Shown in pieces: positions 38,601 through 53,600 of a stretch of 64,000 bases of DNA. A model generated the notes under the pieces. That model was not told the origin of the DNA. It searched no databases and worked only from the letters and a program-made list of their open reading frames with translations. This DNA is from Stercorarius parasiticus (Eukaryota > Chordata > Aves > Charadriiformes > Stercorariidae): the NCBI GenBank assembly GCA_013396915.1, contig VWZL01005205.1:496001-560000 (forward strand). Reading direction: 5' to 3'. The translations under genes were made by a program, and so were the position numbers. Position 1 is the first letter of the stretch; the number at the start of each line of letters is the position of its first letter.

Positions 38601-41600
38601 ATCAGATTTGATTCCCAGGATTAGATCTATCAGTAATAAATTAACAGTGTTCCTTTGCTGCAAACTTAAGAAAGCAATTAAGTCTTAAATTCACACTGTT
38701 GGTTTACCAAGCCAAAAGTGACCTACGTACCAGCCACTCCTTGTTAAGAGCTAGCAACAAACAATAACCAGTAATAAGTTTCCAGTACAACTTAAAGAAC
38801 ATCCCTGCTGCAAAATCCAAACCCGTAGGTACTTAAAAGTACTCTGTAGTTATTTTTCTCTGTGTTCTTGAGGGCATATACACCACAATTGATTCTTGCT
38901 TCAGTTATCCTTCCGTTGCCTCTTAAAGAGTCCTCCTTTACCAACACAGACCAACTGACAAGATATTAGCATGTCACATGGCTTCAGAGTATTCTCGTCA
39001 AATCTAAAAACAATTAAAATGAGTATTGCACTATAAAATTATTTTAAAAGAAAGAAAGATCTTGCTATCCATTTAGGATAACATTTCCATCCCAACTGTC
39101 TCCAGTGTATTAAAAAGTGACAATTTTTGACACTATTAGCAGCTGAAGTGTCTTTTTACCACATTTAAAAATGGATTTTCCATCTTTGAGCCTGTTCAGG
39201 AACCGTGGATATGAAATGCATTTAAAGTGTAATATAGCAGCCACCCCACCATAAAAGAGCATAGCAATGAAAAACAAAATTCATCCATCATATGAAGTAG
39301 AACAGGAAAGGATTGTGCGCATGCTGTCAGTGGTAGAGCCCTTTAAAATTCAGGAATCTGTATGCGTGTTCATAAATCTCCTTGTCACCTGAATTTAGAA
39401 CTGTTTAAGAAAAAATGAAATTTGAGTTAACCCTTTGTTTTCCCCCCCATAAGGTGATATCACAGCCTGATACAGAAATTTAAGGAGCATGCTAGCAGTA
39501 GGAGGAGAAATCACTGCTTGTCCAAGAAACTAAGGACAAGATCTGTCATTCTGGCATCCATAAGTTCTAGTTCCTTCCTTCTTCTCGCTCAACCTTGGAA
39601 ATTTCAAAAGGTCAGACTGTAGTCTGGAGAGCAGACTACCAGCACAGTAGCGTTGGGAAAGTATCATACCAACATAGGACAAAGCTGTTTGACTTTGATC
39701 ATTTTTCTTTTAAAATTAAAAATAATTGAAACCAGCTAGACATAGTGATTTAGATTACTAGTTATTTATTGTTTTCTCCCTTCTGCTTTTCACCACAGTA
39801 GTTCCTAGCTTTAATGTTAGATAACAGCGGCCACTGCAGCAGATTGGAGACACCAAGTATGAATGTAGTTAGATAAGCTGAAGAAAGGCTCCAAAACTGA
39901 GTTGGAATGGGCTAGAGAAATCAACTCAGGAGTTTTGCTTCAAATAAACTGTAAAATTTGAATGAGCTACTTTCCAAAGCAACATAAAAGCAACTTGATC
40001 ACATTTTCTTTCCCTACTCCACCTTGACCTAAACACTTTGCTTCCAAGTTTACCAAGCACTTCCCACCTATTTTTAAATTGTAATCTGAAGAACATAGCA
40101 AAAGTTAGTTCATTTCATGAGACCAAAGAGATCGGAGGCAAGCTGAGAAAGAATAAGTTCAAGATGTTTTTAAAATGCAGTGTGTCCTTTTCCAGTTTCC
40201 TAATTTCCCTAATTTAAAGATACCAGAATATGCTATTCCTACTTTTGTTCCTTCAGTTACACCAGAAACTGAGGTTCTGTGCACAGCATATTTATGCTGA
40301 GAGAACCAGGACCCCCAAACACAGTTGCTGCAAGAATATTAAAGGTTCAGACAAGACAGCTCTAAGTCTAGTATTGACCAAACAAATAGACATTCACACT
40401 TTTGTTTTGATGACTGAAAGCTAGAGTAAGTCCTGTTGTTAAGGGGATAAGTCCTGTTGTAAGTTGTCTTATGAAGAGTACGTTTCATTAGTACATTTGT
40501 CACATTAGCAAAACAGCCTATCAATCCACGCGAGCTTTTCACTATGAGAAACTAAAGGTCTCAGAGGGGCATCACTACTGTCAAATGTACCCTGAAGAAC
40601 TGATTCATCCACTGCGGGAGGCAAGAGTCTATGTACACCTCACTACACAGCACACAGATCTGACTGATTACTGGAGGCTGGGTGGATGATCTTCCCGGGG
40701 TTTTGCATGGGTAGCACAACAAAGGCAGGACATGCAGGCAATTTGTTTTATTACATTTCCAGAGTCCTTGAGAGGACCAAGGAACAAAAAAGGACTGCCA
40801 ATTTAAAGAGTCATTAAAGTGGAAGTACTTTTTGTCCCATAAACAATTAAAATAAATCCAAAAGAAGGATAAACCAGTCAAGCCCATCTAGCCCAGCACA
40901 AAGACAAGACCTACAGCTGCTTACACAGCTGAAGGGGTACGTTTCTTTATTCCTACATTGTTCCAGAAGGTGGTACAACAAACTTCTGAGACTCCCTCCC
41001 ATGCCACCTACAGATACAAACACAGCTTCTAACTGTGCTCTAAGCAAGGCAAGAAAGAGACAGGCTATTTTAGAGATAGCCTGCTTAATTCCTTTTTCTG
41101 CAGTGTCTTACAAAGGGAGCAGTCAGGAATTTTTCATCTGTCTCTACAATACCCAGCACACATGCAAACCACTTAGCTCCAGGCACCTGAGTTTTTAATG
41201 CCTTACTATAGTAAAGTTTAATTACTAAAGAAAATATTCTGTACATATTACAGCAACAGGGAAATATAAAAAAAAAGACTACAGACTACATTTTGCACTA
41301 ATACATATTTTGGACTGACACCCACTATTATCTTTTATTGAAAATAAGTAGCTTGGCTGTCTTTGTCGGAACAGTTACCTGCTCATGAAAGCAGGACAAT
41401 AAATGGAGAATGGATCACAAAGCACAGTCCAATAGAAAAGCTGCCTGACATCTGACAACAGCTCCATGTAGACAGTGGGGAATTAGGTGATAAAGGATTA
41501 CCTATGTCCTAAACTCAGCCCATTTAACACAGGCGTCTTTTCTTGCTGTAATTTCTTTTATTGTCCTGAATTAAGTCAGCCACTGAGAATCCACTGGCAG

Positions 41601-44600
41601 ATTAAGAGGCTGGGCAAAATAAAGCCAGGAAAACCACAAGAAGTACCCAAGTAGTCTGTGCAGCAATGCAGCACTGGATGTGCTGAACAGTCAGCTGGCC
41701 TTGCTTAAAACAATACTCAAATTTAAAAACTGTAGTCATGTCTCAATAGCAGCAGAACACTCTTGAGGAAGAGGGGCCATAAGAACTAGAATTGCTGGAA
41801 CATTTGATGCCACTGAATGGCTGAGAGAGGTGTTGCTTTTATCAGGTACCAAAGCACCTGCTACTGAAGAGGGTTTGCTCTTCAGGGAAAAAAGGAACAG
41901 CTTTTAAGACCCAGCTAGGATTTTACAGCAACAAGCAACAGCTGCACTGCTTTAACTATATTGATACACCGTGACACTACAGCCCCCGTATACCACAGTT
42001 ACGGAACTCACAGAAGAAGCAGTTGCAGCAGTTTAGGACTCACTGCCCAGCTGCTTGCTCTCTCCCCAGAGTTCACTGCTCCTGCGGCTGGACCATCTGA
42101 ATGCGGTGTCAGTGCATCTCATCTACTTTGGGGCAGCTGGTTTGCACAGCTTTCAGCAGGCAGTTTGAGTCAAGTAGTGCTAAAGCGCATGGGATATCTT
42201 TACACAATCCCTTTCTCTAACAGAGCACTTAGGGCTTCGGCACCTTAAAATAACACAATCATTTTCTGTAATAAATTGCCCGATGAAGATGCAGTTTAGA
42301 ACATTACAATCTGCTGCTGCTCAACAGTGCTCTGCTACCAGGGGCTGCCTTCTCAGCTGCCAGGTGAGGTGAACCGAAGGTTCCTCAATTCCCCTTCAGG
42401 CAAAACATTAGTTAAACTAAATCAATCCACTTCCTGAAAGCATCAGCCAGCTGATTTTGTCTGGAGAAAAAAATCAGAGCTCACTCAAAGCACTGGGGTG
42501 CTTTCAGAGAAAAGGAAAGTAGTAACGTTTTCAGTCGCTTATCTGTTTGCAAAATGAGCATCCATCCGTAGCCAAGTGCAGAGACAGCAATCCTGGCTTC
42601 TGTGCAGCTCTACTGGTAACTACCCTCCTCTAGATCCAGCTGGCTTGTCTGAAGCCCACCAGTCCCAGCTGCCCAGCATTACTTCTCAACAAAAGCCAGC
42701 ATCTCCCTGACCTAACAGCAGTCAACCTGCACAATCGCTAGACTGCTTCAAACAAGGGACAGATGGATTGTCCTGAGCAATTAAAACCACTGGACTTCGC
42801 TAATGATCTCGCAGCAGCAGGAACCTACAGCCTCTTGTATTAGCACAGCTGGACGTCAAAAGGAGGTCCTCTGTCTTCAAACAGCGTACCTGGCCAAAAC
42901 ATCCATGTGGACTAGGTCTTTCTGTATTACAAAAACATGTTTAGTTTATGATTCTGATTTAATCATGAAGTTTCCCTTAATGCAAGTGAAAGAGACAGAC
43001 TATTCTAAATACATACCTAAAGTAACTGTGACATCAAGTTTTCCAGCAACTTTTCCTTCCCTCTCCCAATTGCTTTCAGTTCACCTCTAGATTACTGTGA
43101 ACAATTTTTACCATTCTTTTTCAGAACTGATTCAGAGGAAATAATAACCGTTGATGGCATTAGTAAACTTAAAAGCTTTTATAGCTGTTTTGAGGAGCTA
43201 AACTATCTGGCAGGAATTTCCAGAGGCCTTCTCCAGTTATCACACTGTGCATACACTGCAAAGAAACATACATCTTCTGGCTAGTGAACAACTGGATGAT
43301 TCGATGGACACACACCCACGTTCCTCTCAACTGCAGCAAGTTCAGGCTGAACATGACTTGGCTGCTAGTGCTATTTGTTTGGAACACTATTATCTTCTCA
43401 CTCCTTCATCAATTTCACCATTATTACCAAAATGGGAAGCACTATCATCATCCAGTTCCCCCATCGGGGGTAACAGATGAGCCAGTCAAAATTAATTTCT
43501 AGAATACAGACAGAGAAATTAGCTCCAGCTAACTAATGGACATCTAGCAAAATGCTGTGTTCTCCATCATGACAGCATGGCTGTTGTGTGCTATCAAAAA
43601 AAGACGATGGCAATGTTTGTAGGTAAAGGGAAAAAAACAGAGACAAGTTTTTGAGATCCTTACATCCAAGATAGAAGCGACAAACTTCAAAGCTAAACAC
43701 AAGTTTACAACAATTTCTCTGAGCTTTAAAATTGTCCTCAACTGGCATTTAGCTTAGAAGTTTGTTGTGTCCCAAAGCTTCTCTATTATCCACTCCCAAC
43801 CCCAAAAAACCCCACAGAGTAATTTGTGGGAATAAGTAATTTTGCCTCTAACCGTACCTCATCTTGCTTGTGGTCTGCACACTACTCTTAATCTCTTGCT
43901 CCTTTCTAAGGAAGCGATCAAGAACAAAACCCAGAGTTTCTCAAAGTGCCTTTATAACAATTATTGAAAGACAGTCTGCATTAAAAATCTTGATATGATG
44001 TAAACACCACAACTATTTAAAAAAAAAAAAAGATAGTTTTTGCTCTCTACAGTAAAGGTCTATCATTTTTTAAAAGTACAAGTGTGTTGCAACACAGCCT
44101 GAAGAGCACTTTTGCTGCAATCCTCTGCTGAAAAACTGTGCAAGTTCCTACAGTCATGCTTTGCAGGAAGCTCTAATTACTGCCTTTGCAGTAACAGGCA
44201 AGGGACTAGTTTTATTCTTCTTTGCTACAATGAGAACTTTCAAGGTGACTTCAGGCTGATGCTTCTGACTTAGAATCTTGTACTACAAAACATTTTTTAA
44301 AAGTTTTCTTCCATTTCATATAATTTTGAAAGTAATAAACTAAACACAGGAATTCACATTCACTGTAAAGTGGCTTTTCCTGACTTGACTCGCATCACTT
44401 TGAACTACACATACCAAAAAAGAATATCCTTATGGCACATTAAGATGTAAACAACAGAGCTCACTATGGTCCCAAAAGTCTCCAAACTGAGCCCTAGCAT
44501 TTTAAACCTTATCTATAGAAGTTAATTAGGCATTAATTTTGTGCAAAACTGCCTTGGTTCAACTGTTAATGTTTTGTTTCTACATGTTTGTAGGAAAGCT

Positions 44601-47600
44601 GCCTTTACAGTAAAAGACCTTTTCCCCTCCTTGTAAGGGATGATTTAATTCCGGATCAGAATGTATACATGCTACTGCATTGCTCTAATCTTAAGAAGAT
44701 TCTCACACTCATTTGCTCACTAGACTTAGGCTTGCTCTTTTAAGCAAATTGTCTTTTTTTTTTTTAAATAGGCAGAAGTTGCAAAACATTTCCCTCCAGT
44801 GTTATCAAAGGGCAGTTTGTGAACTTCCTTTTGCTTCACAGTTGCATAGAGGGGGCCTAAAGTTGCATTTACATAAGGAAAAAGCTTTAAAGCTTTTTTG
44901 CTTTTTTTAAATCCTAGAAGCTACCAAAGTCAGCAGTCCAGCTCTCCCAATCTCACATAGTGAGCCTCTGCCCAAGATCTTACCAGTGTACCAACACTGA
45001 CAATTCATACAAAGTTTGAGGGTACCATTTTCATCCTATATGCGTAGCACTGGAAGTGTAAACTATAGCTATAAATTCTTCCTCTAAATCCAAATAAGAG
45101 GTTATTAGAACTGTTGAAGCATCACTTTTATGCTTGGGAGAAATGGAGGAGGGGTATACTTAAAATTGTCAGATGTATCTACTGAAAATCCTATTCTCTT
45201 TTCCTGACTGTAACATTTATCCATGCACTTGGGAAAATAACTAAAAAAAACCAAAACAACAAACTCAAAAAAACTAGCAATGCTGCAAGGCATCTTGTAG
45301 TTACAAGGTTACTTAAAAAAAGGAAAAAGAGATGGTGTGAAAGCTGAAGGAGTACACCTCTGAGCAGGAATCGGCCTCCAGGCTACCTGAACCTGCCATT
45401 CCATTCAGTCTGATGCGTTTGAAATTAAGGGCACAGTTTCATAACAATTTACAAACAGCCCTAGCCCCAATCCCCTCCATTGCACCAGCAGATTTTCCTT
45501 TGGCCCCTGTATAAGAAACCTGTGATTTGCAAGGAACTAATTATGCCCAGTGATCACAACAGAGGTACAGACTGTCCAAGGACGTATCTCCAGGAGAGGC
45601 TGCGTGTTACATGGATGCCATTCCCTACTGCCAACTCTTCCTTAGAGCTAACCTCTCCCAGTCTTGCCACTTTCTTCCCACCCCATCCCTCCCTGATCTT
45701 CATTCTCCCCTTCCACTGACCCAGCTTCAGTTGCCAAAACTTCCTCTGCACATTAAACAGCAGCACATAGATGTGTAGTGCAAGCTATGCGGTTGAGCAG
45801 AGTTTATTAACAGACTGCTTTATGCCTTCAATTGGGACTTCATTAGGCCTTACCCTAAGTAGGTGGAAGCTGTTAACGCAGTGAAAACAGCACGATATAT
45901 ACGGAAAACAACCATCTGCTCAGAAAAAAAAAAAGTGCCTTAATAAACAGCAGCCAACTTACTTGCTAGAAGAAGACAGGCAAATGAAATGATGTGCAGT
46001 TGCTTGACAGTGATATCATAGCGATCCATAAAGAGGTCCAATAAATAGATAGCGAGATGCCGGGCTGTAGGGCAGAGATTGCAACGGTTGCTGAGGAGAG
46101 TCAAGAGATCAATGAAGTATCGGCGCATCCCAATCTGTGGTGAATGAGCCTTATACACAGGCAACTTAAGTTCCTATGGGGGAAAAAAAAGGGGGGGGGG
46201 AAGAGATGGAGAGATGTTCTGAAACAAATACCATTTCAGTGTCTGCAATCCCAAACAAACACCCACCACCTGCTACAGCAAATGCTCAGCAGCTACAGCA
46301 CTGCGATTGACACACAAATCGGGGCTGGATTACTGCATGTTTTGGCTGTCAGTTAACCTCTAATACTTTGGTCATCCATGCACTTTCCTCACAAGCATTA
46401 AACACGTGGTCAAACACTGCAACCCAGGAACAACTTGCTGTTGCTTTCTACAGAACTCCAAACTTCTTGGCCATGAAAATCGTTCCTGAAGGACTCTGTT
46501 TTAAGTTTGTTCACCCAAACTGGACTGTTAAGGTTTTAACAGAGTTTCATAGGCAAGATATATTTCTCTGATATTGCCCCTTCCTCAGTTGCCCAAGTTA
46601 CTACATCCTGTGACAAAAAAAAAAAAACACATAGGGCTTTATAATAAATAACATCTATCTAACATTTAAAAAATGTCATATGGTACATGGACACAGCAGG
46701 AAACAAAAGTAGACATTAAGAAGAAAAAAAAAGGAGAATGATTAGGCTTTTCTAATTATAGCAAATTCCAGTATTTTTTTTATAGTAACCTATTTCAGCA
46801 TTATAAAACCTAATTATTGAACTAACAGACTGTATTTCACATGTAATATACAAATTTTCATTTTAGAGGCAGAATTGTATACGGTTTTGCCTACCTATGC
46901 TAGATCTTCACCTGCAAGGGTTTTTACACACAAGTTTGTAGCCACTATGCAAAGAGAAGGTTAAGGGAAGGAGTGAAGATCCTTGGGAATATCTGCAACA
47001 AGCTAATGCCACTTAAAAGTTGACACTTTCTCCCTTTAGTCATATACTAACACAGTCACTACAGCCAGGCTAGAATTAAAATGGGATGAATACATGTTGA
47101 TAGGCATGGATGAGAAAAATACCATTTCAGCAAGGTGTATCTCAGTAATTTGTCACAGCAATATGTTGGGTTTGTATTACATATATTTGAAAATAATTTA
47201 GCAGTAGTACAGTGCTGCAAGATAAATGTGTTTTATAGTGGAATACAAAGCAGTGCATAGCAGTTAATTCTACTAAATAAATCAGGAGGTTTGGTTTTGG
47301 TGGTTTTTTTTTTTTAAAGAAAAAAAGAAAAGAGTGTTCAGAGGAAGTATCTGCACTGGCTACCCCATTTACTGAAGTAACAGGCATCACCTTGCCCAGC
47401 CGGCGCGGTGGCTGCCCACTGTCCTTTCATCCCCTGGAAGGAGACATTCCATGAGGAGGTTCAACTTATCAGGAAAAAATAGCTGCACAGTCAGGCTCAG
47501 AGGGGCACGTAACTGGGAACCAGGGCAGCTCCAGAACGAGAAGCAACTTACAAAGACAGCAAACGGAGCACTGTTACGGATGATTGCTTCCCAGGCCTTT

Positions 47601-50600
47601 TTTAAGAAAGTCAGTGTTAAAAAAAACACAAAACACATTCCGGACTGAACAGACACACGCTGTGGACAGGCAAAGAGCCCTTTGAAACCTGGGACAGCCT
47701 TTACTGGGGGATTATAAAGAAATCGCCCACCAGTAACAATTTATAAAGCAGGGAGACAATGGAACATGTTCCCCCCCATTGTTTTATACTCAGAAAAAAC
47801 CCATAAATTTGATTTTTCTATTGCCTTATGTACAGAGATTTCAATCCATCAGTACAATTGACATACATGGGTTCAGAGCAGGAATTCATAGCATACCCAT
47901 AACATAAATGTTCTGGCAGAAATGGTTTCAAGCTCAGTGCTTACATCAGTTAAAATAACTGCAATTTTTTTTTTTTTTTTTAACGTGTCTATACAAAGCC
48001 CGAGCTATCATAAGATCAGGTGGCAATTTTACCTCTGAAATATTTTGTTCTTCTAGGTGACTCATAGGAGCTTCAAGTTTTTTTTTTTTGAAAATAAATA
48101 TTTTTTCCCTCTTTCAACAGCTACGTCTCATAGAAAAATTACACTATGTACTTTGAAGTCAGCATACATATTTCATGTGAAATTTACTTTTTAGACCATA
48201 ACAACAAATACAAGGAGTAAACAGTAACTCCAGTTATACATCTAGTCAAAAAATCTGACATGTCTAAATGTTACAGTTCAGTGGGTGAGCATTAGAGGCT
48301 CAGAATGAAAGCAGAGATCCAGAGATTTGCATCCGAACCTCAGATGCTCAGAGGCCAGAACTACCGCTACACAGCCCATTGCGCTAGAAAATTCAAAGAC
48401 CAGTCAAAGCACTGAATTTAAACCAATGGGATTATTCTGCTACTGGTTTAACACAGACACTTACTCTCCTGTAAAACATCTGCATGATGATGTTGTTGTT
48501 GTTATTTTTTGGAAATCGGTTACTAGTAAAGGGTGTAAGTGAAAGGCATTCTCATTTTTTTTCCACCAAAAAACCCCACGTGGGGTTCTGTATAACAAAA
48601 CTTGACAGCACAGACAAGGTTCAACTTCAGGATTAATGTTAGGAGGAACAGAGCCACGTGCTGTGGCTTCTTATAAGATCAAATTCCTAGCTATTAATTG
48701 ATCCAGGGTCATTATCTGTGTATAGGCAAGAGCCTTGCCTTGCACCACATAGCATCAAGCAGCTACTAAGTAGTTCAACAGGACTGCTTTTACACTGACA
48801 GATCAGTCTTAAATAATGAGATTTTCTTTTATAGGAAAGCGAGTGGTACACAGTGTAACAATTCAAGAGGCGAATAGCAGCCTTGCAGTTATCAAAACGG
48901 CTGTGGGTATGCACCGCCTTCCATCAACCCCCCACAGGCTCCTTTAGCATAAATTCATCAAGAGAGAAAAAAAAAAAAAGACTCTGATTTCAAAAAATGC
49001 CTTTGCTGCTTTGGGGATAGTAAGGCAGGATCAGCAAATACAACTCTATGAAAAGAAAATGAGCTTTTGGGGAGTAAGAATAAAATAAATCCTTTCCATT
49101 GCTTAATTTTTTCCTCTAAAATTTTTCCAGTAAAGCAACCAAAAAGAAACTGGGAGTCCTGCTGTCTGCTGGAATTGCCCTTTCATATGCTGCTTCTGCT
49201 TATCTTTGACCTGTTCATCTGTATCTACTTCAACAACTTGGCTTCGGGCTACTGAGCAATTGCCACATTGAAATGCTAAAAACAGCAGCACGTAAGAGGC
49301 TCACAGGTGTCTTGGAAATTACTTAGCAAGCTTTGCTCGACTTATTGATCAGTGTCTCTCCACAAAAAGCCTCCAGAAAGTCAGAGCCCAGCATTTAAAG
49401 GGATCATCACTTAATCTCAAAACCTGAAAAGTAAGGCTTGGACTGAGAGACAGTGTTAAGCATGAAGACAATTTTTAAGCTGCCACCTCCTACCAGCTTC
49501 AAGACCTGACCTTCCAAAAGAAGGGAATCAGTGTAAACATTTTAAAGCGTTGTTAAAGACGACAAATCATCCTCAGCAATCACATGTGAAAGACAGCCAG
49601 GCTCCAGACATGAGCCATTCATTCACCGCAGAGACACAGCTCAACACCAGTAACCTGACCACTTCTGCTGGCACCATCCATTACCTGAGCTCAGGAGACA
49701 AGATTTCGTCTGGTTTGGATGGTTCTGTAATTGGACTGAGCAAACGCACTTCAGAATCCATCCCTAAAGGAGACACTAGGCAACAAGACTTAAACTAAAG
49801 CTTCTGAGCAAGCCCAGGAAGGTTAGGCTTTCACCGGCCATTTGAACTAAATCGGCCAAACAGCGACGAAAGTGGAGGGGAAGAAAACAGGTTCACTTCC
49901 TCCGGCTCCCGTAAAGCCCCAGCTGGTACAGGCCACTCTACCCAGCACTTCATCAGAGTACCACATCAGATGGCTTGGTGTTCAACATGGCAAGAAATTC
50001 CACGGGTGCATTTTTTTCTGTCCAATTTCTTTTCAGTAAAACTGTTCTCCCACTGATACAAAGCCAGTAATGAACCGACAAGCAGTCAGGAGGAAGAAGT
50101 TAGCAGTAGAAGAGTTAGCAAGTGATGTGACATTATGGTAATAAGTCACACAAAGACAATCAGTTCCCAGAACAAAAGTGGAATTCATCAAGGTATTTTA
50201 GAACAACTTAGGCGTTTTGACAAGGGAAATGAAACCCTGTAACAAATATGCCTTGGGTTCTGAAATTCGGGGAGATGTTAACTGAATCTGGTTTTCCACC
50301 ATGTTGGTGGGCTTGGACTTCAGTCAGGATCTGTTCTCTGCCACGGGTCAAACACACAGCATCTCCTGACTCCCCCCAACAGCTCCGGTGTTTCTTACTG
50401 CCCTCCTCCCTCTCTAAGCACCAGCCACCTCAGCTGCAAGGTACCAGCTGCTGCACACCAGCATCTCCAGAGAGCTGCATCCTCTGTGGACAGCCAGGTA
50501 AATTACCTTCTCATCTCTGCAGCAAAATGCAGCACCTAAACCACAGCTACTCAGTAACAGTAAAGCCTGTTCATCTAGAAACAGCTGTTGCAATACTCCC

Positions 50601-53600
50601 CTACACAGACACAGGCTTCATTTACTACTGTGAACTTCACATTTCTCTCATTATTATTCTTTTTAAATCTTACCTACTTCTGTTTCTGGGTAGGTAAACA
50701 GAGTGCAACGTATGGCCCCTGCTACCACAGCTCACAGATGTTCACCACCAATCCTAACCCAAAATCCAAAAAAGAGTTAGGATCCAGATGATGAACAAAG
50801 ATACACAGTGAAGTATAACTTAAACTTCAACAAGTTCTCCATGATTCTTATTAATCCAGTGGAAAAGTATATAAACCCAAGACACCACTTGTGTGGTGTC
50901 AATATAAAGCACTAAAAAAAAAAAAGAGGGGAGGGCTACTGAATATTTAAGTCAGAAAACCAGTAAAAAACCATGGTAACTTTGGCAATCATTTAGCTCT
51001 CTGTATGTTGCATGTTCTGGAAAAATAGCATGTACGTGACCTCCACCAGATTCTTAAAAAAAAATCCTAAAGTAGAAATAACAAATACTGCAAAGTTGTT
51101 GGCATTAGAACCGGAAAAAGAAATGCCTGTAGATGAAAAATAAAGGGAAAGCTTATCTAGCAGTCCATTAACACTTGTTCTTCGAAAGAGACAAACTCCT
51201 TCCTGTTTTGTGTTCTAAGCAAACAGTTTTCCAGCAGTGGACGAAGGGTGACAAACTGATCTCTTCCATACGATTATTGCACCACACATGAGAAACCACT
51301 AAAAGCTAACTCCTCTATACTCCATTATTTATGCAGGCAAGAAGATGATATAGAAAGAAAAATTTAGAATATACTATTTTTAAATAGGAGTTTGAAAATT
51401 CAAAGCACTCTGCACACTTCTTTGCATTAGACTAGGTACCATGTTACCAATTTAATTCTGCTGTCAATGCCATGCTATGCTCTCCCCCACAAAACCAATC
51501 CTTCTGCCCCTGCGCAGACTGCAGCACTACGCCTTCCAATAACAAAATCATTCATAGGAAACTTGCTGGTAAGTGTTTCTGTGCTTAGGCAGCTGACTGC
51601 AGTTTAATTAATCGGTTAGAAAGGTTAAGAGTTAGCGTTCGTGAACAGTCTGACAGTGGAGTACAGCCGATGCGTTTAGCTTTTACTAATCTTCAGGTTA
51701 GCCACAAAAACTCAAAGGGAAGGGCAAAGATAACTGACAGGGCAGTGCTCTTAGGGAACAGCCAGCAGGATGTGTTTCCTGGCAGAGAAGGAACACATGG
51801 TCAAAGTCTCCAAAATAGCCACGCTCGCTTCATCTGTGCAAGGACAAGCCACGCCATCTTGTAACAGAGACCCATGATTATACCTGTTAGAAGATACAGC
51901 AATAATGGACAGTCTAGGATTCACTGCATGATCTATTACTCCTCTTTTCAGCCTTGCCATAACCATATCTCTCAGACTCCTGAAAGTTACAGCATTTCCA
52001 ATTATTTAAGCAACTTTCAGCTGTTTTAGACAAGTCTTAATCAGGTTTTAGAAGTGCCAGTCTTGCACAGCACCTGGCAGTACATAGGAGGAAGAGACAA
52101 ACCTGACAGAACCACATTTCAAAAAGGATGTCAGACAGTTCCTCTCATTATTTCCAGTGAAAATTTAAAATCAGAGATTTTCTAATAAGGAAGGGTACAC
52201 GGGCAATATATCCTTTGTTTTAACCCTCATTCAACAGTGACCAATCAGGTAAAAGAGAAGCAGCTTAAAAACACTCATTACACTGCCTAGATCAGTGCTG
52301 CCAGCAGCTACCCTTACTGATTTATGATACATTCCACTGCTGCGTGAATGAAACAGCATAAATTAAGGATTTGTTCTGTTTTACCACTGTTCCTGCACAC
52401 TCAAAAGGAGCAGCAAATTCAAGTGTATCTCCCACAAAGGACCAGAACTCTGGCCACATAAAACAGAACCTCAGGTTCCAACCTATTCAATGACTTTGGT
52501 TTACACTGGCTTCTTTCACTTATTCTTTCAAAGAACCTTCAATGGTTTTTCCCCCCCTCTACCTAGATTAAAGGCCATCTCAGACTACATTTTGTGCTCT
52601 TCATGCATCTCCCCTACCACCCACTTCTGTCTTTCAGAATATCTACAGATAAATACAGACTCCGCTCCTTGAGATCCGAGCTTAGTGTAGACACTTCAGG
52701 CACACTACTGAGACGTCACACAAAAATCCTGTGGCAGACCAAGACAGTATTTCAACTGTACGCAAAAGCTTTTTGTGTTTGAGTCCACTCTACCCTTCAG
52801 CGTCCTCACAACAGTCCCAGGCATTCGAAATTTGCAGGAAAGTTGAACTAGTATTGTGCTTGAAAATCCACTACTTCACATGTTCCACTGTGGTATTTTA
52901 TCAAGCATTTCATTAAGTCCTTCTTACACACTTCAAAGTATTCAGAAGTTCAGCAGCTAATCTGAGAAGGATCAGAGAAAGGAGTGTGAAAATTGAAATT
53001 CCAACTTTAAGGAAAAAAGGAGAGAGATCATGAATAACCATGTACTTTATTAGGACACCTGTTCCTTTCAGCCCCATACGCATGCTGCCATCTATAACAT
53101 AAGCAAATTACAGCTAACGACCAGTAATGCTATTGTTGCTGATTTTCAAAAGCAAGGGGGTTTTATGTGTGTTTCCCGTTAAGTGAACAGTGCTTTTGCT
53201 GCTGGACTGCCAATCTTGGATTAAAAAACCTGATATTAATACACCTCAAAGCATGTTACACCTACTTTCTTTTACAGCCGATTCAAACTGGAAGGATGCA
53301 TCAGAATGAAAGGTTAATGTTTTATCCTCTCTATTAAATGAAATGGAAGAGAGCACAAAACCTTCTGCATGTCCACAGGTATCTGGGACCCCTGAAGTTC
53401 TCATCCAGATTTTGTTTTAAAACCAAAACCCAGAAGCAGCATGTACACTACCCTAACGCCGTCCCTCTGTTCAGAGTGTAACTGTTCTAGTCTGCGCCAG
53501 TCTCCGTTTCACGCTGTACCAGGCAGATCTGACTATATCCAACTTACCATTTAATTAATTAAGCATTGAAGGGATGACCAGTTTTTAAAATAACAAGGGC

